Notes: a model not told the origin generated them from the letters alone. DNA of 42,099 nt from Seminavis robusta (GCA_903772945.1 CAICTM010000939.1:1-42099); one strand, 5' to 3'. Positions 20,501 through 28,748 are shown, counted from the stretch's first letter. Numbers and translations: made by a program.

Positions 20501-21231
20501 ACACACGGGAGATTTTGTATGCAAGGGGTTCCCGTGGTCAGCGTACCTTTGGATGGTTTGAGCTTCCAGTGAGGTGTGACTGCCCGAAGAAAGAAGAGGT
20601 TGTCGTCAAGGAAGAAGCGCCGCTAGCAGCCAAACCGAAACACGACGTTTGTTTCACTGCGCCGCACGGGACCCTTGAGCGATGTTTCCTCATGGTAGTT
20701 GCAGGGAGAGCTCCTGGTGGTACGGCTTGTCTCGACATTGTTGACACGCCCGAAGATGGGGGTTCTGTATTGCAGGTAACCTACAAATCCACCGCCGATA
20801 TATGGGGCATCCTCAAGACAATTATTTGGACAGGTTTGAACCCACAGGACGCCCCGACTGTGCATCCCCTCAACGCAACACTCGAAGATGATTTTACAAT
20901 CTTCCGATACAATTCCTCCGGAGATCGAACACACACCTACCACCCCATGCCGCTGAATGTCACTGAGAATTGTGGCAATGGTCAGGAGAGCTTTGATGTG
21001 TTTGTTCTGGCCCAGGCCGTGGTGACTCTCGTCGACCGGCAGACGTTAAGGGTCATCAAACCAGTGAAGAAGCACCCTGCGATTGTGTACAATCCGGACT
21101 GGTCGCCGTCGGATACCCAGATCCAGAAGGGCTTTGCCTTGACAATCCAATGCAACTGCACCTATGGCAGGGCGCGTCGAATACGGGAACTTGAAATCTA
21201 CCCTGACCAAAGGAAACAATTCCCGTTTTAG
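14317..21231 (+). CDS. C-terminal part of the giant protein: B6-B9, long PTS stalk and five C domains
   Basis: The frame is open for 2,304 codons to the TAG at 21229-21231. It begins at a TTG just after a frameshift, so it is a continuation, not a separate gene. Content in order: B6 to B9 with YPTG-type spacers, a long PTS stalk (17521-18495), then five divergent Cys domains C1-C5 (18496-21159) and a short basic tail. No membrane span or GPI-type hydrophobic tail is seen, so the product is predicted to be fully secreted. The last 2.7 kb is non-repetitive at DNA level and free of indels, which argues that the reading frame is under selection and the gene is functional. Confidence 0.78.
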   Translation: MPSSLPPTPHVPSICIMTRDGSHKECHEVLSEKGAVVGNMCLEVGLQSTGIEVRFETVGNWRIVGEHMWVGSNVVNMPRTEDGSPNVEAFPYHWSDKKGQSVVSQLLTTRCTGDMDSTYSEEGMVQLELLQVDAEGVAVSDSPRTVFVQEYTSVAGALGPFGWFDFQVNCNCTDNVPTQAPSVTGGPSTTHSPTGSPTTSLSGRPTGSPTTSASGYPSGHSTGYPTSSPTAYPTGHPTGYPTGYPTSSPTAYPTGHPTGYPNYTTLSPTGFPTASPTGKPSIVSTAEPSLPSSLPPTPHVPSICIMTRDGSHKECHEVLSEKGAVVGLMCLEVGLHSTGIEVRFETVGNWRILGEHMWVGSNVVNMPRTEDGSPNVEAFPYHWSDKKGQSVVSQLLTTRCTGDMDSTYSEEGMVQLELLQVDAEGVAVSDSTVVAFAEEFSSACGGWFDFQVNCNCTDNVPTQAPSVTGGPSTTHAPTGSPTTSLSGRPTGSPTTSTSGYPSGDSTGYPTSTPTAYPTGHPTGYQTGYPTSSPTSYPTGHPTGYPTASSTDHTTLSPTGFPTASPTGKPSIVSTAEPSLPSSLPPTPHVPSICIMTRDGSHKECHEVLSEKGAVVGNMCLEVGLQSTGIEVRFETVGNWHIIGEHMWVGSNVVNMPRTKDGSPNVEAFPYHWSDKKGQSVVSQLLTTRCTGDMDSTYSEEGMVQLELLQVDAEGVAVSDSPTTVFVQEYSSAAGALGPFGWFDFQVNCNCTDNVPSQAPSVTGGPSTTHSPTGSPTTSLSEHPTGSPTTSTSGYPSGHSTGYPTSPPTAYPTGHPTGYQTGYPTSSPTSYPTGHPTSYPTGYPTSSPTEYPTGHPTGYPTASPTDHTTLSPTGFPTGFPTASPTGKPSIVSTAEPSLPSSLPPTPHVPSICIMTRDGSHKECHEVLSEKGAVVGNMCLEVGLQSTGIEVRFETVGNWRIIGEHMWVGSNVVNMPRTEDGSPNVEAFPYHWSDKKGQSVVSQLLTTRCTGDVDSTYSEEGMVQLELLQVDAEGVAVSDSPTTVFVQEYSSAAGALGPFGWFDFQVNCNCTDNVPTQAPSVTGGPSTTHSPTGSPTTSLSGRPTGSPTTSAPGYPSGHSTGYPTSPPTANPTGHPTSYPTGYPTLSPTGHPTSYPTQLPTAYPTGHTTSYPTGYPTSLPTAYPTGHPTGNPTLSPTANPTGYPTGYPTGYPTGYPTSSPTAYPTGHPTGYPTSSPTSYPTGHPTSYPTGYPASSPTAYPSGHPTSYPTGYPASSPTAYPTGHPTGYPTGHPTFPTSHPSSSHTGFPTGNPTVSPTLGETKYPKLHPTESPTSRPTAYPTIHPTVVPALDVPSSTPSWAPSLHDVIPTVPTWISTSHPSIKVNISATQSPSALPASCCLNTRNKVGRYCLPLISSLEAVVGKVCMELDSNRPTVKFSFTATGMWALLKVDFWAGHDVATAPASVVNGSRYPYYWCSSDGASSWDVEVELDAERLMGEHTSILGIAEVLVVRTFANGTVIPQTEEKVKAKGSVLQTGYDERVLLHNSIRCDCSTIEKSSPPVHPDVCIQVPDLSGKKCFRLANKNGVSVGRTCGNVNIILNTFELIFYADPPWSLLDVKVWVGYDPFNAPELQNNHSFPFFWCNSTGEGRWKVLVDLPDKGGCSNSKSLTIFAKASSKVGRTFANGSIIQGTEEFASVVAWNHESGSQSTDTSGTGVHAERQQEGIFDFTITGACKGLPNGSLVNETGKSLEPLITIETEEKQCHPLLTDHMVAVGTVCLEIIGDPPFLEVSFRAEGVFRLLDTKLWVGSNNDSAPIAPSDMSRSKHHLFPYYWCESSGSNHWKAHIKLNETKECQARNPFTVSYVAHSKVARTFSNGSVIAGTEEHVSVYEGGNASALEVRSRSPLSSISVLCKNEVRDLPPSLNPPQQLPICLDTNDPSGKICYALESARGYRPGFVCVSVKPGSPSVLRARFTSKYKLALTKTAFWAGLTFDSIPMLPGNSSGVPDLAHFPRFWSNSSGQPSWETELDVNMNSICDRGDRFKLYVVAHSVLERRSNKGVPMPHTREILYARGSRGQRTFGWFELPVRCDCPKKEEVVVKEEAPLAAKPKHDVCFTAPHGTLERCFLMVVAGRAPGGTACLDIVDTPEDGGSVLQVTYKSTADIWGILKTIIWTGLNPQDAPTVHPLNATLEDDFTIFRYNSSGDRTHTYHPMPLNVTENCGNGQESFDVFVLAQAVVTLVDRQTLRVIKPVKKHPAIVYNPDWSPSDTQIQKGFALTIQCNCTYGRARRIRELEIYPDQRKQFPF
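17521..18495 (+). repeat. Long PTS stalk of YPTG/HPTS/SPTA tetrapeptide repeats
   Basis: About 325 residues, mostly Pro, Thr, Ser, Tyr, Gly and His, in tandem 4- to 12-residue units (YPTG, HPTS, SPTA). It is longer than the other spacers (about 430-490 bp). Towards 18300 the repeats become irregular and merge into a non-repetitive Ser/Pro segment. Such stretches are typical O-glycosylation and, where proline is hydroxylated, arabinogalactan-type attachment regions; that modification is inferred here. Confidence 0.85.
18496..21159 (+). repeat. Five divergent C-type Cys domains (C1-C5)
   Basis: C1 18496-18960, C2 19003-19509, C3 19594-20046, C4 20104-20583 and C5 20650-21159 follow each other with short linkers instead of PTS spacers. 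Each starts near a C..(L/F)..C motif, has a G..C strand (VGKVCME, VGRTCGN, VGTVCLE, PGFVCVS, GGTACLD), a W/I..(F/V)WVG-like core (FWAGHD, VWVGYD, LWVGSN, FWAGLT, IWTGLN) and, in C1, C4 and C5, ends in RCDC or QCNC. They share the pattern of the A and B domains but only low identity, so they are probably the older members from which the B array expanded. Confidence 0.7.
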
Positions 21232-21874
21232 CACAACATCCATCTGCACATCTACATTTGATTTCATGATGCATGTCTACGTTTCCACAGATAATACATA
21301 TAAGGCAGACATAAAATACCAATCGCATCATGATTACCGAAATGCATACCTCCTAGCTAGCTTTTAGCTGTGCAAAACTTGAGGCTGTCGTAAACGAAGA
21401 CAGGACAGCTGCCAGTTGATCTCGTAGCACTCCTGTCCAGCAGAGTGAAGTTGCAACAACAGGCAAAGAAAAGCACTGGTGGCATAGAGCCAGTGCAAAG
21501 CATCAAAGATACCATCACGCAGTATCAGTTACTATGATTCAGTCACTCAGATATGGACAAAACAAATGTCAACTCTCCAGGCCCAGAGATGCCGTCCCTA
21601 CTCCACTAGCCAGAACCACCCCCACCCCCCATCATCCCAAACGTTTTGGAATGGTGCAGCCAAAGGAGCTACCGGTACCAGATACCGTCTGAAACTGGGA
21701 CGTAGTTTCATTCAGCTTTGATGCCTCATATCAACGAAAGATGACCGCGACCTTGCAAGACCCATTTGTGTGGGCTTCTCATGTGGCATTTCCAAGGCCG
21801 TTGCGAAACCAAATCAGTTTCTCAAAATCTCTGTGACCCTTGCTTGAGCCACCTTCGACAACATTGCTACCACG
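21232..21874. other. Intergenic region between the giant gene and the prolyl hydroxylase
   Basis: This 643-bp stretch holds the 3' end of the giant gene and the promoter of the hydroxylase. No credible reading frame, RNA gene or transposon is visible. A CTAGCTAG-type palindrome lies near 21354, and a C-rich tract near 21616. Confidence 0.4.
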
Positions 21875-23992
21875 ATGACGGCTTCTTCCCTTGGCCGTGC
21901 TTGGGCACCCCTTCTGGCTGCAACCTTGTTTTCTGCTCTCGCAGTGTCTGTCGCAGACAATGGCGTCTACGTTGCTGACTATGGTGTGGATGTTTCCTAT
22001 CCCATGCACACCCATGAAGTCTCCAAGAATTATCACTGGCTACCTCACAATGTTGATTCGTCCCTGGAAATCCCTCCCGAACACGCTGGTCGCACTGTTC
22101 AACGCTTCGGTGATCGACAGACAGAATACGAAAGGCTCATCAAGGGATGTGCTGATCATTATGGCCCCAAAGGATTCTTGTGTTATGAAAACGAAAATGA
22201 TCGCATTGCCATGAACATGCGACAACCCCAATCCATGGTCAATTACACCAAGCTGGGATTCACTAAAATCAAAGCTCCTGAAGCAGTCTTTAAACTCATT
22301 CAGGAATTTTGGCAGGCCAATCGTCATCGAGCACTTGAAGAAAGCTGGCCCAAGGGGTGAGGGGAAAACTTTTGTAATGAAAGGGACCAAGGATTCTAAT
22401 GGATGGTATCTAACTCTGCCTTTATTTCTTTGCTTGCTCATTGTGCTTTCCTTGCCCATCAAATTTCAACTACAATCCACGCCATTTCCAATCATGTATT
22501 TATTTGATCGACGCTTTGATGGTCTCCATTTTACAGAAACACCTATGTAAATCACTGGGAGGGACGATCTCTCATGGCCAGTGTAGAAGATCAAACGCTG
22601 GTAGGAGGAGGAGAAGTGCTCAAACAACAAATCTGGGGTGCCGCACGAGATACCATTCAGGAATGGACTGGACAGCGATTGGCGGAATGCTCCCTCTACG
22701 GAGTTCGAATTTATGAAGAAGGGGCTGTGCTGGCCACTCACGTAGATAGGCTTCCATTGGTCAGTTCTGCCATTATTAATGTGGACCAAGATGTGGATGA
22801 GCCGTGGCCACTGGAAGGTATGTATATGTTTCTCCAATGCTTTCAAAAAAGGATACAAACATGATGGACACAAATGATCTGGTCCATATTCTAACAATTT
22901 TGAATGAATCTGCCTTCCAGTGATTGGACACGATGGCAAGGCCCACAAGTATGTTTCTCCAATGTTATCAAAAAGAATACAAACGCGATGGAAACAATGA
23001 TATGGTCCATATATCTAACAATTTTGAATGCATCTTCCTTCCAGTGTTACAATGGAACCTGGTGACCTTGTTCTATACGAGAGTCACAGTGTCCTTCATG
23101 GCGTAAGTTACTGTCATTGTTTGCGCATGCTTTCTCCATATCGGGGCTCTAACCCAAGTCTGCCCATGCTATGCTATGTAGCGCCCATTCCCTCTCAAAG
23201 GTAAGTGTGACTGGAAACTGGCGGCACAAACCCTGTTTGACAGAGTCGAGACCCCAGTCTACCAACCAGGCCAGAACTTATTCTTATCCTGATCGCTTTC
23301 ACTTTGACAGGGCGGTTCTATGCCAATGTCTTCGTGCATTTTGAGTAAGAGATTCAGTTTAATTATTTCAACACGGCAATTGCACGCCCATTGGGGAACT
23401 AACTTCTTTTGATGCACACGACAACTTTCTCTGCAGACCAATCGGCAAGCTTGGGGAAGAATCCATCCCACAAGGAGGTCTCCCTCCGTACGTCGTTCCA
23501 GGTAAGCAATTGGTGATACATTCCCAAGCTCACTTTTTCAAAGGCTGGATTTCTGGTCTAATGAGTTGGTTGGGTTGACTTCGAATCTTGATTTCTCTAC
23601 TACTGTCTTTAGATTCACCACAAGCGCCGGTGTGGTGGAGAGAAAACCCCGAGGGATGGAAACTTTTGGAAACTCATGATTTTACTACTGGCACCACCGA
23701 GGCACATCGAGTTGCCACAAAGCAGGATTATGGATTGCTCAATAAGATTCTTGAAGCGGATCCCAGTTTGGCCAATGCTAAGGATGGCAACGGTTGGACT
23801 CCACTGCACGAAGCAGTCATTGCTACTTCGGAAGCCATTGTGGAGTTATTGATTGAAAGCGGTGCTGATGTCAATGCCGTCACCAATGGTGGCGAAACAG
23901 CACTCAGTCTTGCCACCGAATACAAAGGTGAAGATCATTCGCTCGTGACACTCCTGAAAAGTCTAGGAGCAAAGATGGGATCAGAACTGTAG
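21875..23992 (+). CDS. Secreted prolyl 4-hydroxylase with C-terminal ankyrin repeats, eight exons
   Basis: Exons: 21875-22356, 22537-22817, 22921-22948, 23045-23102, 23182-23200, 23311-23344, 23437-23501, 23613-23992. All junctions are GT-AG and they join to 448 residues. Residues 1-27 form a signal peptide. The Fe(II)/2-oxoglutarate dioxygenase core has the metal-binding H229-x-D231 (THVDRL), the distal His282 (SVLHGRPFPLKG) and basic residues K289/R291 for 2-oxoglutarate. Enzymes of this family hydroxylate peptidyl proline in the secretory pathway. Residues about 345-448 form ankyrin-like repeats (GNGWTPLHEAV, ESGADVNA, GGETALSLA), a known P4H-ankyrin combination in microalgae as far as I recall. 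Exons 3 and 5 are only 28 and 19 nt. The gene lies next to a Pro-rich secreted giant protein, a possible substrate. Confidence 0.9.
22818..23044 (+). repeat. Two homologous adjacent introns around a 28-nt exon (introner-like)
   Basis: Intron 2 (22818-22920, 103 nt) and intron 3 (22949-23044, 96 nt) align along nearly their whole length. Both start gtatg, share tttctccaatg, tcaaaaa, atacaaac, tggtccata and tctaacaattttgaatg, and end ccttccag. The exon between them (22921-22948) is not a copy of its neighbours, so this is not a simple intron-plus-exon duplication. The gene's other introns do not share this sequence. Confidence 0.9.
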
Positions 23993-24051
23993 GGGAGGAA
24001 GGAAAGCTAAAAACGACCAAAGGAGAAACCAAAGCCAGCAGTGTCAACACT

Positions 24052-24246
24052 ATGAGGCTTTTGAAGCATACAGGCAAGATTCTTCATACGACTTCAGCAA
24101 AATTGACTGAACTAAAACTTAAGGCCTTTGCTACTTCTCATGGTAATGATAATGTCGCAGTGGATGATACTGGGAATTCCCCTTCGGAACTCCCAGTCGG
24201 CTCATCCGGCTGCATCCGAGATATGTTGGGCAAAGCTTTTCATTAG
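24052..24246 (+). CDS. Coding-looking small frame downstream of the hydroxylase; status unclear
   Basis: A 64-residue ATG-initiated frame (MRLLKHTGKILHTT...). The same frame is open upstream to at least 23992 with a K/T/E-rich composition that looks coding. Another open frame of about 50 codons (GADQPTPSQLADNN...) picks up right after its stop and runs to about 24403. It could be a frameshifted or alternatively spliced C-terminal extension of the hydroxylase, a small separate gene, or 3' UTR. Nothing recognisable is encoded. Confidence 0.2.
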   Translation: MRLLKHTGKILHTTSAKLTELKLKAFATSHGNDNVAVDDTGNSPSELPVGSSGCIRDMLGKAFH

Positions 24247-24409
24247 GGGCAGATCAACCCACACCCTCTCAGCTGGCTGACAATAATTCGTCCATTCAAA
24301 ATGTATGGCCGAGGGTATCCGAGCAAGGCCCTGATGTCTCAAGGCTGTCCACAAAGCCTAAGGGAGATCCATACCTGCAGCCGAAACGTGAGTTCTGTTG
24401 TTGATTTTC

Positions 24410-27400
24410 TTAGGAAGAGGTGCCACTATCTACAGGTTGGGACTTACGACTGATTCTTCGTTGCCGATGACCGGGGTGGTCGCGGTTAGTTTGGGTCCTC
24501 GTCCCAAAGTCCACAAGGTACGCCCATGTGCCGTATGCGATTGTCAAACTTCCCTGGGGGTCTCGTTGATAGGCGGCTTCGATTTCTGCCTGAAGTCCGC
24601 CGCTATAAGGCACCGACTGACCCACATCGTCGTGATAAAACCACAGTGCCTTGACTTGTCCCTCTTCAGTGCCGGCGGTAGTAGCCTGCAGGGTTCCGGT
24701 TTGCCCATCCCCGCCTGTACCCTCTATGTTCTCATCCCTGGGAGCGCCATCGAGTGCAGCGTCAGGCCCAGCTGTACTGTTTTGGCTGCTACGAAGGCTG
24801 TTCCACAGCCCACGCAAGCTCCATCCGTCGCTGCCAGGCTGGTTGTTCTCATCGCTATCCCCTTCGCTCGACTCGGTCCTACTGGTTACATCCAGAGTCT
24901 CCTTTTGGGCTTCTTCTTGGCTTTCAAAGGGAGTGCGAGAAGGATCGCGCGGGCCTTTGTAGTATCGAATGAGGTACGATGGGTAAGCTCTACCGTTCTC
25001 GTAGACGGTGTGGATCTTGGTGCCACATGGGGCCACTCCAGAAACGGTGTCGTATCGCAACCCATCAGTGTTGGGATTGCAAGGGGGTGCCACCAGAGCA
25101 CGGCACTCCTCTTCGTTTTCTTCTCGATTCATTTCTATGGCCTGGCCAACCAAAAGGTTGACCAGAAAGATTTCTCTGTCATCGCCATCCTGTATTGTGA
25201 TCCCCTCTGCGCTCATTGCACTTTGGTTGTTGACGCGATAACTGTAACAATCCGAATACTCAAATCTCTCTGAGAAGTCGGAAAAGGGGGCAGTGTTAGC
25301 GGAATGCAGTCTACCGTAGTGATGACGCCGTGATGGGCCGGACACCAACTCCATCCACTTACCGGCGAAGTACAAGCCACGCCCAAAATGCCCCGCGGCG
25401 GCATAATTCATCATAAAACCATCATGGCTGTCGCTTGTGATAACGTCAGGGTTCAACGACGAAGTTCCGTGCCACACTACCTGTTCGTTTAGAGCGGCTT
25501 TGTCGTTGAAATCAAAACCATACTTGCTCGCGAGTTGGTTCTTCCTGAATACCCAGTAGCTCCACAGACCATCATTCTGCAATCGAAAGAGCTTGGAAAT
25601 CCAGACATCTTCGCTCGTGGTCTCTCGCATCTTCTTGAACACTTCCCAATACTCCGCATCCGTGTGAGAAATGGCAACCAAACCCTCAGCGTCGGTCCAG
25701 GTCGCGGGCCTGGGTTGCTCCAAAAGCCTTGCGATTTCCTTGTAAAGGGATCCTTTTCTTCTCCTTCTGGCTCCTTCGTTGGAGTCCATAGCTTCGATTT
25801 CTTCCTCGAGAAGTTTTAGCCTCCGCTTGATTGGCAAGTGCTTTTTGTAGAGGTAGCAGGCGAGAGGAAACAATATAGCCAAGAGAGCACCAAGTATCGC
25901 GAGACCGATCAAACGCCAGGGAACCACTGGGTCTGTGGCCGACGGAGGAACCACACCGCACCCAACCTCAGCATAACAGACTTTGCCCAAGTCAATATCG
26001 ACAAATCCAGGGGCAGCAGTCCCAATTGGAATGAATCCGCCTCCTTTGTGGGGAAAAGACATGACAGTGTATCTCGGATTGGCCCGATCCCCATTCCCGT
26101 CGAATTCCACCGAGCCACTTACACCTTCAAAGCTGTGGCTTCTCAAAGCGTCAACGACTGCCGTGCCATTGAAACGATGCTCTGGGGAGACTCTTGCCAA
26201 AGCCTTGGCAAGTGCCAGCACGGAATCGACCGTTCTATCCGCTGCACTATCCGGAAGATTTGTCATCACAGGCCGACCCTCACGCTTTTGCTCGTCCTGC
26301 AATCTTCCCAAGAAATCCTTGTATACAGCGCCGGAAAAGTTACGGTAAGGAACAAGCCCAACGTATCCTGATATCGACAGCAGAAACAGTGTCAGGATCG
26401 TGAAACGTTACCCATGCAAAGGAGACGCACTGGCCCTACCTGGGTGTTCGCCCATCCACGACAGCTCCGGGTCCAAAGGTGCTCTCCCAGTCCACGCATC
26501 ACAACCAACGAATACAGTGTCTGGTTGGAATCCTTCCTGCTTGGCAATCTTGAGGATTGGGAATGCATGCTGGTGATGGGCCAGAAGAACAACGACCCTG
26601 GAATTGAGAGAGGGATTTTTGACGGGTACATTGCTCAAGATAGCTTTCACAGAATCCGGGTCCACTTCATCGGTATCTTGGTCGACTTGCACGGTTCCCT
26701 CGTAGCCAATTTCACCAGTGAAGCCATCCTGCATTCCACGCCAAGCTCGGGTCAACTCAACTTTGAATTCTTGGGCATATTGGGTATTGGTGTTGATGAT
26801 TGAGATTCGATCCCAACCAAACTCTTGCAACAGCGACACCAAAGCACCGACTTGACCGGAAGCAGTATCACCAGCCACCAGCCGGTTGGAGGTGGGGTAA
26901 TCGCCCTTGTTGCTCAGCATGGGGCCTGTGGCCGCAGGCGACAAGAGAGCCACATTTTCCGCCGCAGCCAATGTTGCGATGGCCATGGTGGGGGCTGTGC
27001 AGCGAGTACCCAAAATCGCATTCGGCAAGCCGTGTTGGCTAATAGTTTTGAGAAAAGCCCTAACAGCGACGCCGCGGTCACAATCGGAGTTTGAGATGCT
27101 GTACTCCAGTGGTACACCGCCCAGAATGTCACCTTGCCATCCATCGTTGATTAGCCGAACCGTGAAATCAATCAGCTCTTCCGCCCAAGGGAATCGAACA
27201 GTGTCAAGGAAGGCGGCTATTTTCAATCGATCTGTTCCTGTTGGGAGATCCATGGCAACTGACTCTCTTGCTTGTGTTTCTGTTTTGCTCAGGAAGGAAA
27301 CGAGTGGCGGTTGTGTGGAGGTTGTGTGGAGATGGTTCCTGGAGTGCTTCCGCGAGGGGAAGCTCGGGTTGGGTACCCCCGAGACGTGGATCCATTTGAA

Positions 27401-27493
27401 AGATACGGTACCACTTGCATCAGGTCGCGGATCTTGTAAGATCGTCTGTGCTCTTAGACGACTGGCATTTAAGTCATTCAATTCCCACCACAT
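24410..27493 (-). CDS. Transmembrane receptor with PBP-like ectodomain, PARP catalytic domain and WWE domain
   Basis: Two exons on the complement: 27493-26440 and 26367-24410, joined across a 72-nt GT-AG intron to 1,003 residues. Residues about 90-480 form a type 1 periplasmic-binding (ANF-receptor) fold, as in GABA-B and glutamate receptors. A membrane span lies at 502-523, followed by a basic, helical juxtamembrane stretch. Residues about 575-822 are a PARP ADP-ribosyltransferase domain: WHGT with His651, GRGLYFA with Tyr684, and AYPSYLIRY. Residues about 923-992 are a WWE domain (LWFYHDD...VPY...IEAAY...YLVDF...QTN...RRISR), which in other proteins binds ADP-ribose chains. The third catalytic position is Ile803, not Glu, which suggests mono-ADP-ribosylation. 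The start is uncertain: the frame is open to 27670 without another ATG and no signal peptide is seen, so an upstream exon is probably missing. Confidence 0.85.
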
Positions 27494-28748
27494 ACAAGCA
27501 ACCAAATAGTGGGACTCGACTCGAGCCTGGAAGCTTTGGGTTACCCTTGTAATTTTAAAAGATACGAGTACTACAGCACTGCATCCAACCAAGAAGATGA
27601 GTGGATTGCGATCCAAGTGTTCGGCCCTGTATGCTACAAGAAGCAACCGATACCACACCCTACTTGCCACGTTCTCTGATCAACAGCGAAAGGAAACAGA
27701 TTAGATTTCGGGAAGGACGACCCACCATTCCTCTCTGGATACTGGCCGCAACCACACAATGCATACCGGTAGCACGCCCCATGACCACATCAGGCAGACA
27801 TCAAAACACCTAGAATTCGGTTGAGGCCGATAGCTGGGGATACGGGGTTGAATACGGCACCGTAGCGGTGTGGCCGATGATATTGAATCACATATAATAT
27901 GATACAAGCAAAAAAGCCAACCGTTTTCATTGCCGCCTGCAGGCCTAGAGGTAGACCCGGTTCTCAGTCTCCTCGAGTAAAAAACAGCATCATCACTACT
28001 TTATTATGCTACGAGTACCGGGGACAGAATCGGGAAACACAGGACCGATGGTCGTTCAATATTTTAATTAATCATTGTGCAACTTGACGCCTTGGTGGGG
28101 ATCAAGAAGGGTACAATGTCAACAGACGTTTGTGCTACTGTGCCGTACAGGACCGATACTCGATGAATCCTCATGAGCGCCAACACGACGTGACAGGTTG
28201 CCACGAACCAGGTTGACCGTCTCTTCTTTTGCGTACGGTACGGTGCGCGATACGGCAGAGGCATACATCGTGTCGTACCGTACCGGTAGGTGGCTGTGAG
28301 AGCTGTGACATTCTCGTGTTGCTGACCCGGCGCTGCGGGTTCGGTAATTACAACAACAAGTGACGACTCAGTCATCACAAAAGTACCGGCATGTCTTTTT
28401 GTGACCTCAAAGGGTCTTGGGAAATAAGGTTGCTTTCTTTGAAATGTCCAGAAAAATTGCGAACCAAATCCGAAAGAGGTTCTCATCACTATCCAGCCCA
28501 GCAACAACAACACAAAAAACAACAACGACGAGCAATCAGGTGACTGAGAAGTCTGGGGATGGCACTTCGCAGCAGCCACAACACAACACAACACAACACA
28601 ACAACATACAAGATCGAATGAAGCAAAGCTCCTTGCGAGGAAGATGCCCAACACAGAATTGTGCTAGCTAGCTAGAAACCCAACAGACCCCATCAATCTA
28701 TATATATATATATCTTTCTGCGAAGCCCTCCAGCATAACGAACTGCCA
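27494..28748. other. Shared upstream region of two divergent receptor genes
   Basis: This 1.25-kb region lies between the receptor-PARP gene (minus) and the class C GPCR (plus). It must contain the GPCR promoter and probably the missing first exon of the receptor-PARP gene; a hydrophobic in-frame stretch at about 27550-27600 (LIFLVGCSAVVLVSF) is a candidate signal anchor but lacks an ATG. An inverted repeat gtacggtacg/cgtaccgtac lies at 28233-28242 and 28274-28283. An (acaac)n tract covers about 28577-28605. Other open frames here start at non-ATG codons and are not credible. Confidence 0.45.
28699..28713 (+). promoter_or_regulatory. TA repeat just upstream of the GPCR start, possible TATA-like element
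   Basis: A 15-nt alternating T/A run lies 36 bp before the ATG at 28749. Its position would imply a very short 5' leader if it acts as a TATA element. It may equally be a simple repeat without function. Confidence 0.25.

Noticed and set aside
24398..25273. 291-codon plus-strand frame opposite the receptor-PARP gene
   Set aside because: The minus strand has clear PARP and WWE motifs over the same bases and this frame has none; it is a shadow of a GC-rich coding region.
28064..28654. 196-codon minus-strand frame between the receptors
   Set aside because: It begins at TTG, not ATG, contains low-complexity Cys/Val runs from the acaac tract, and matches nothing recognisable.
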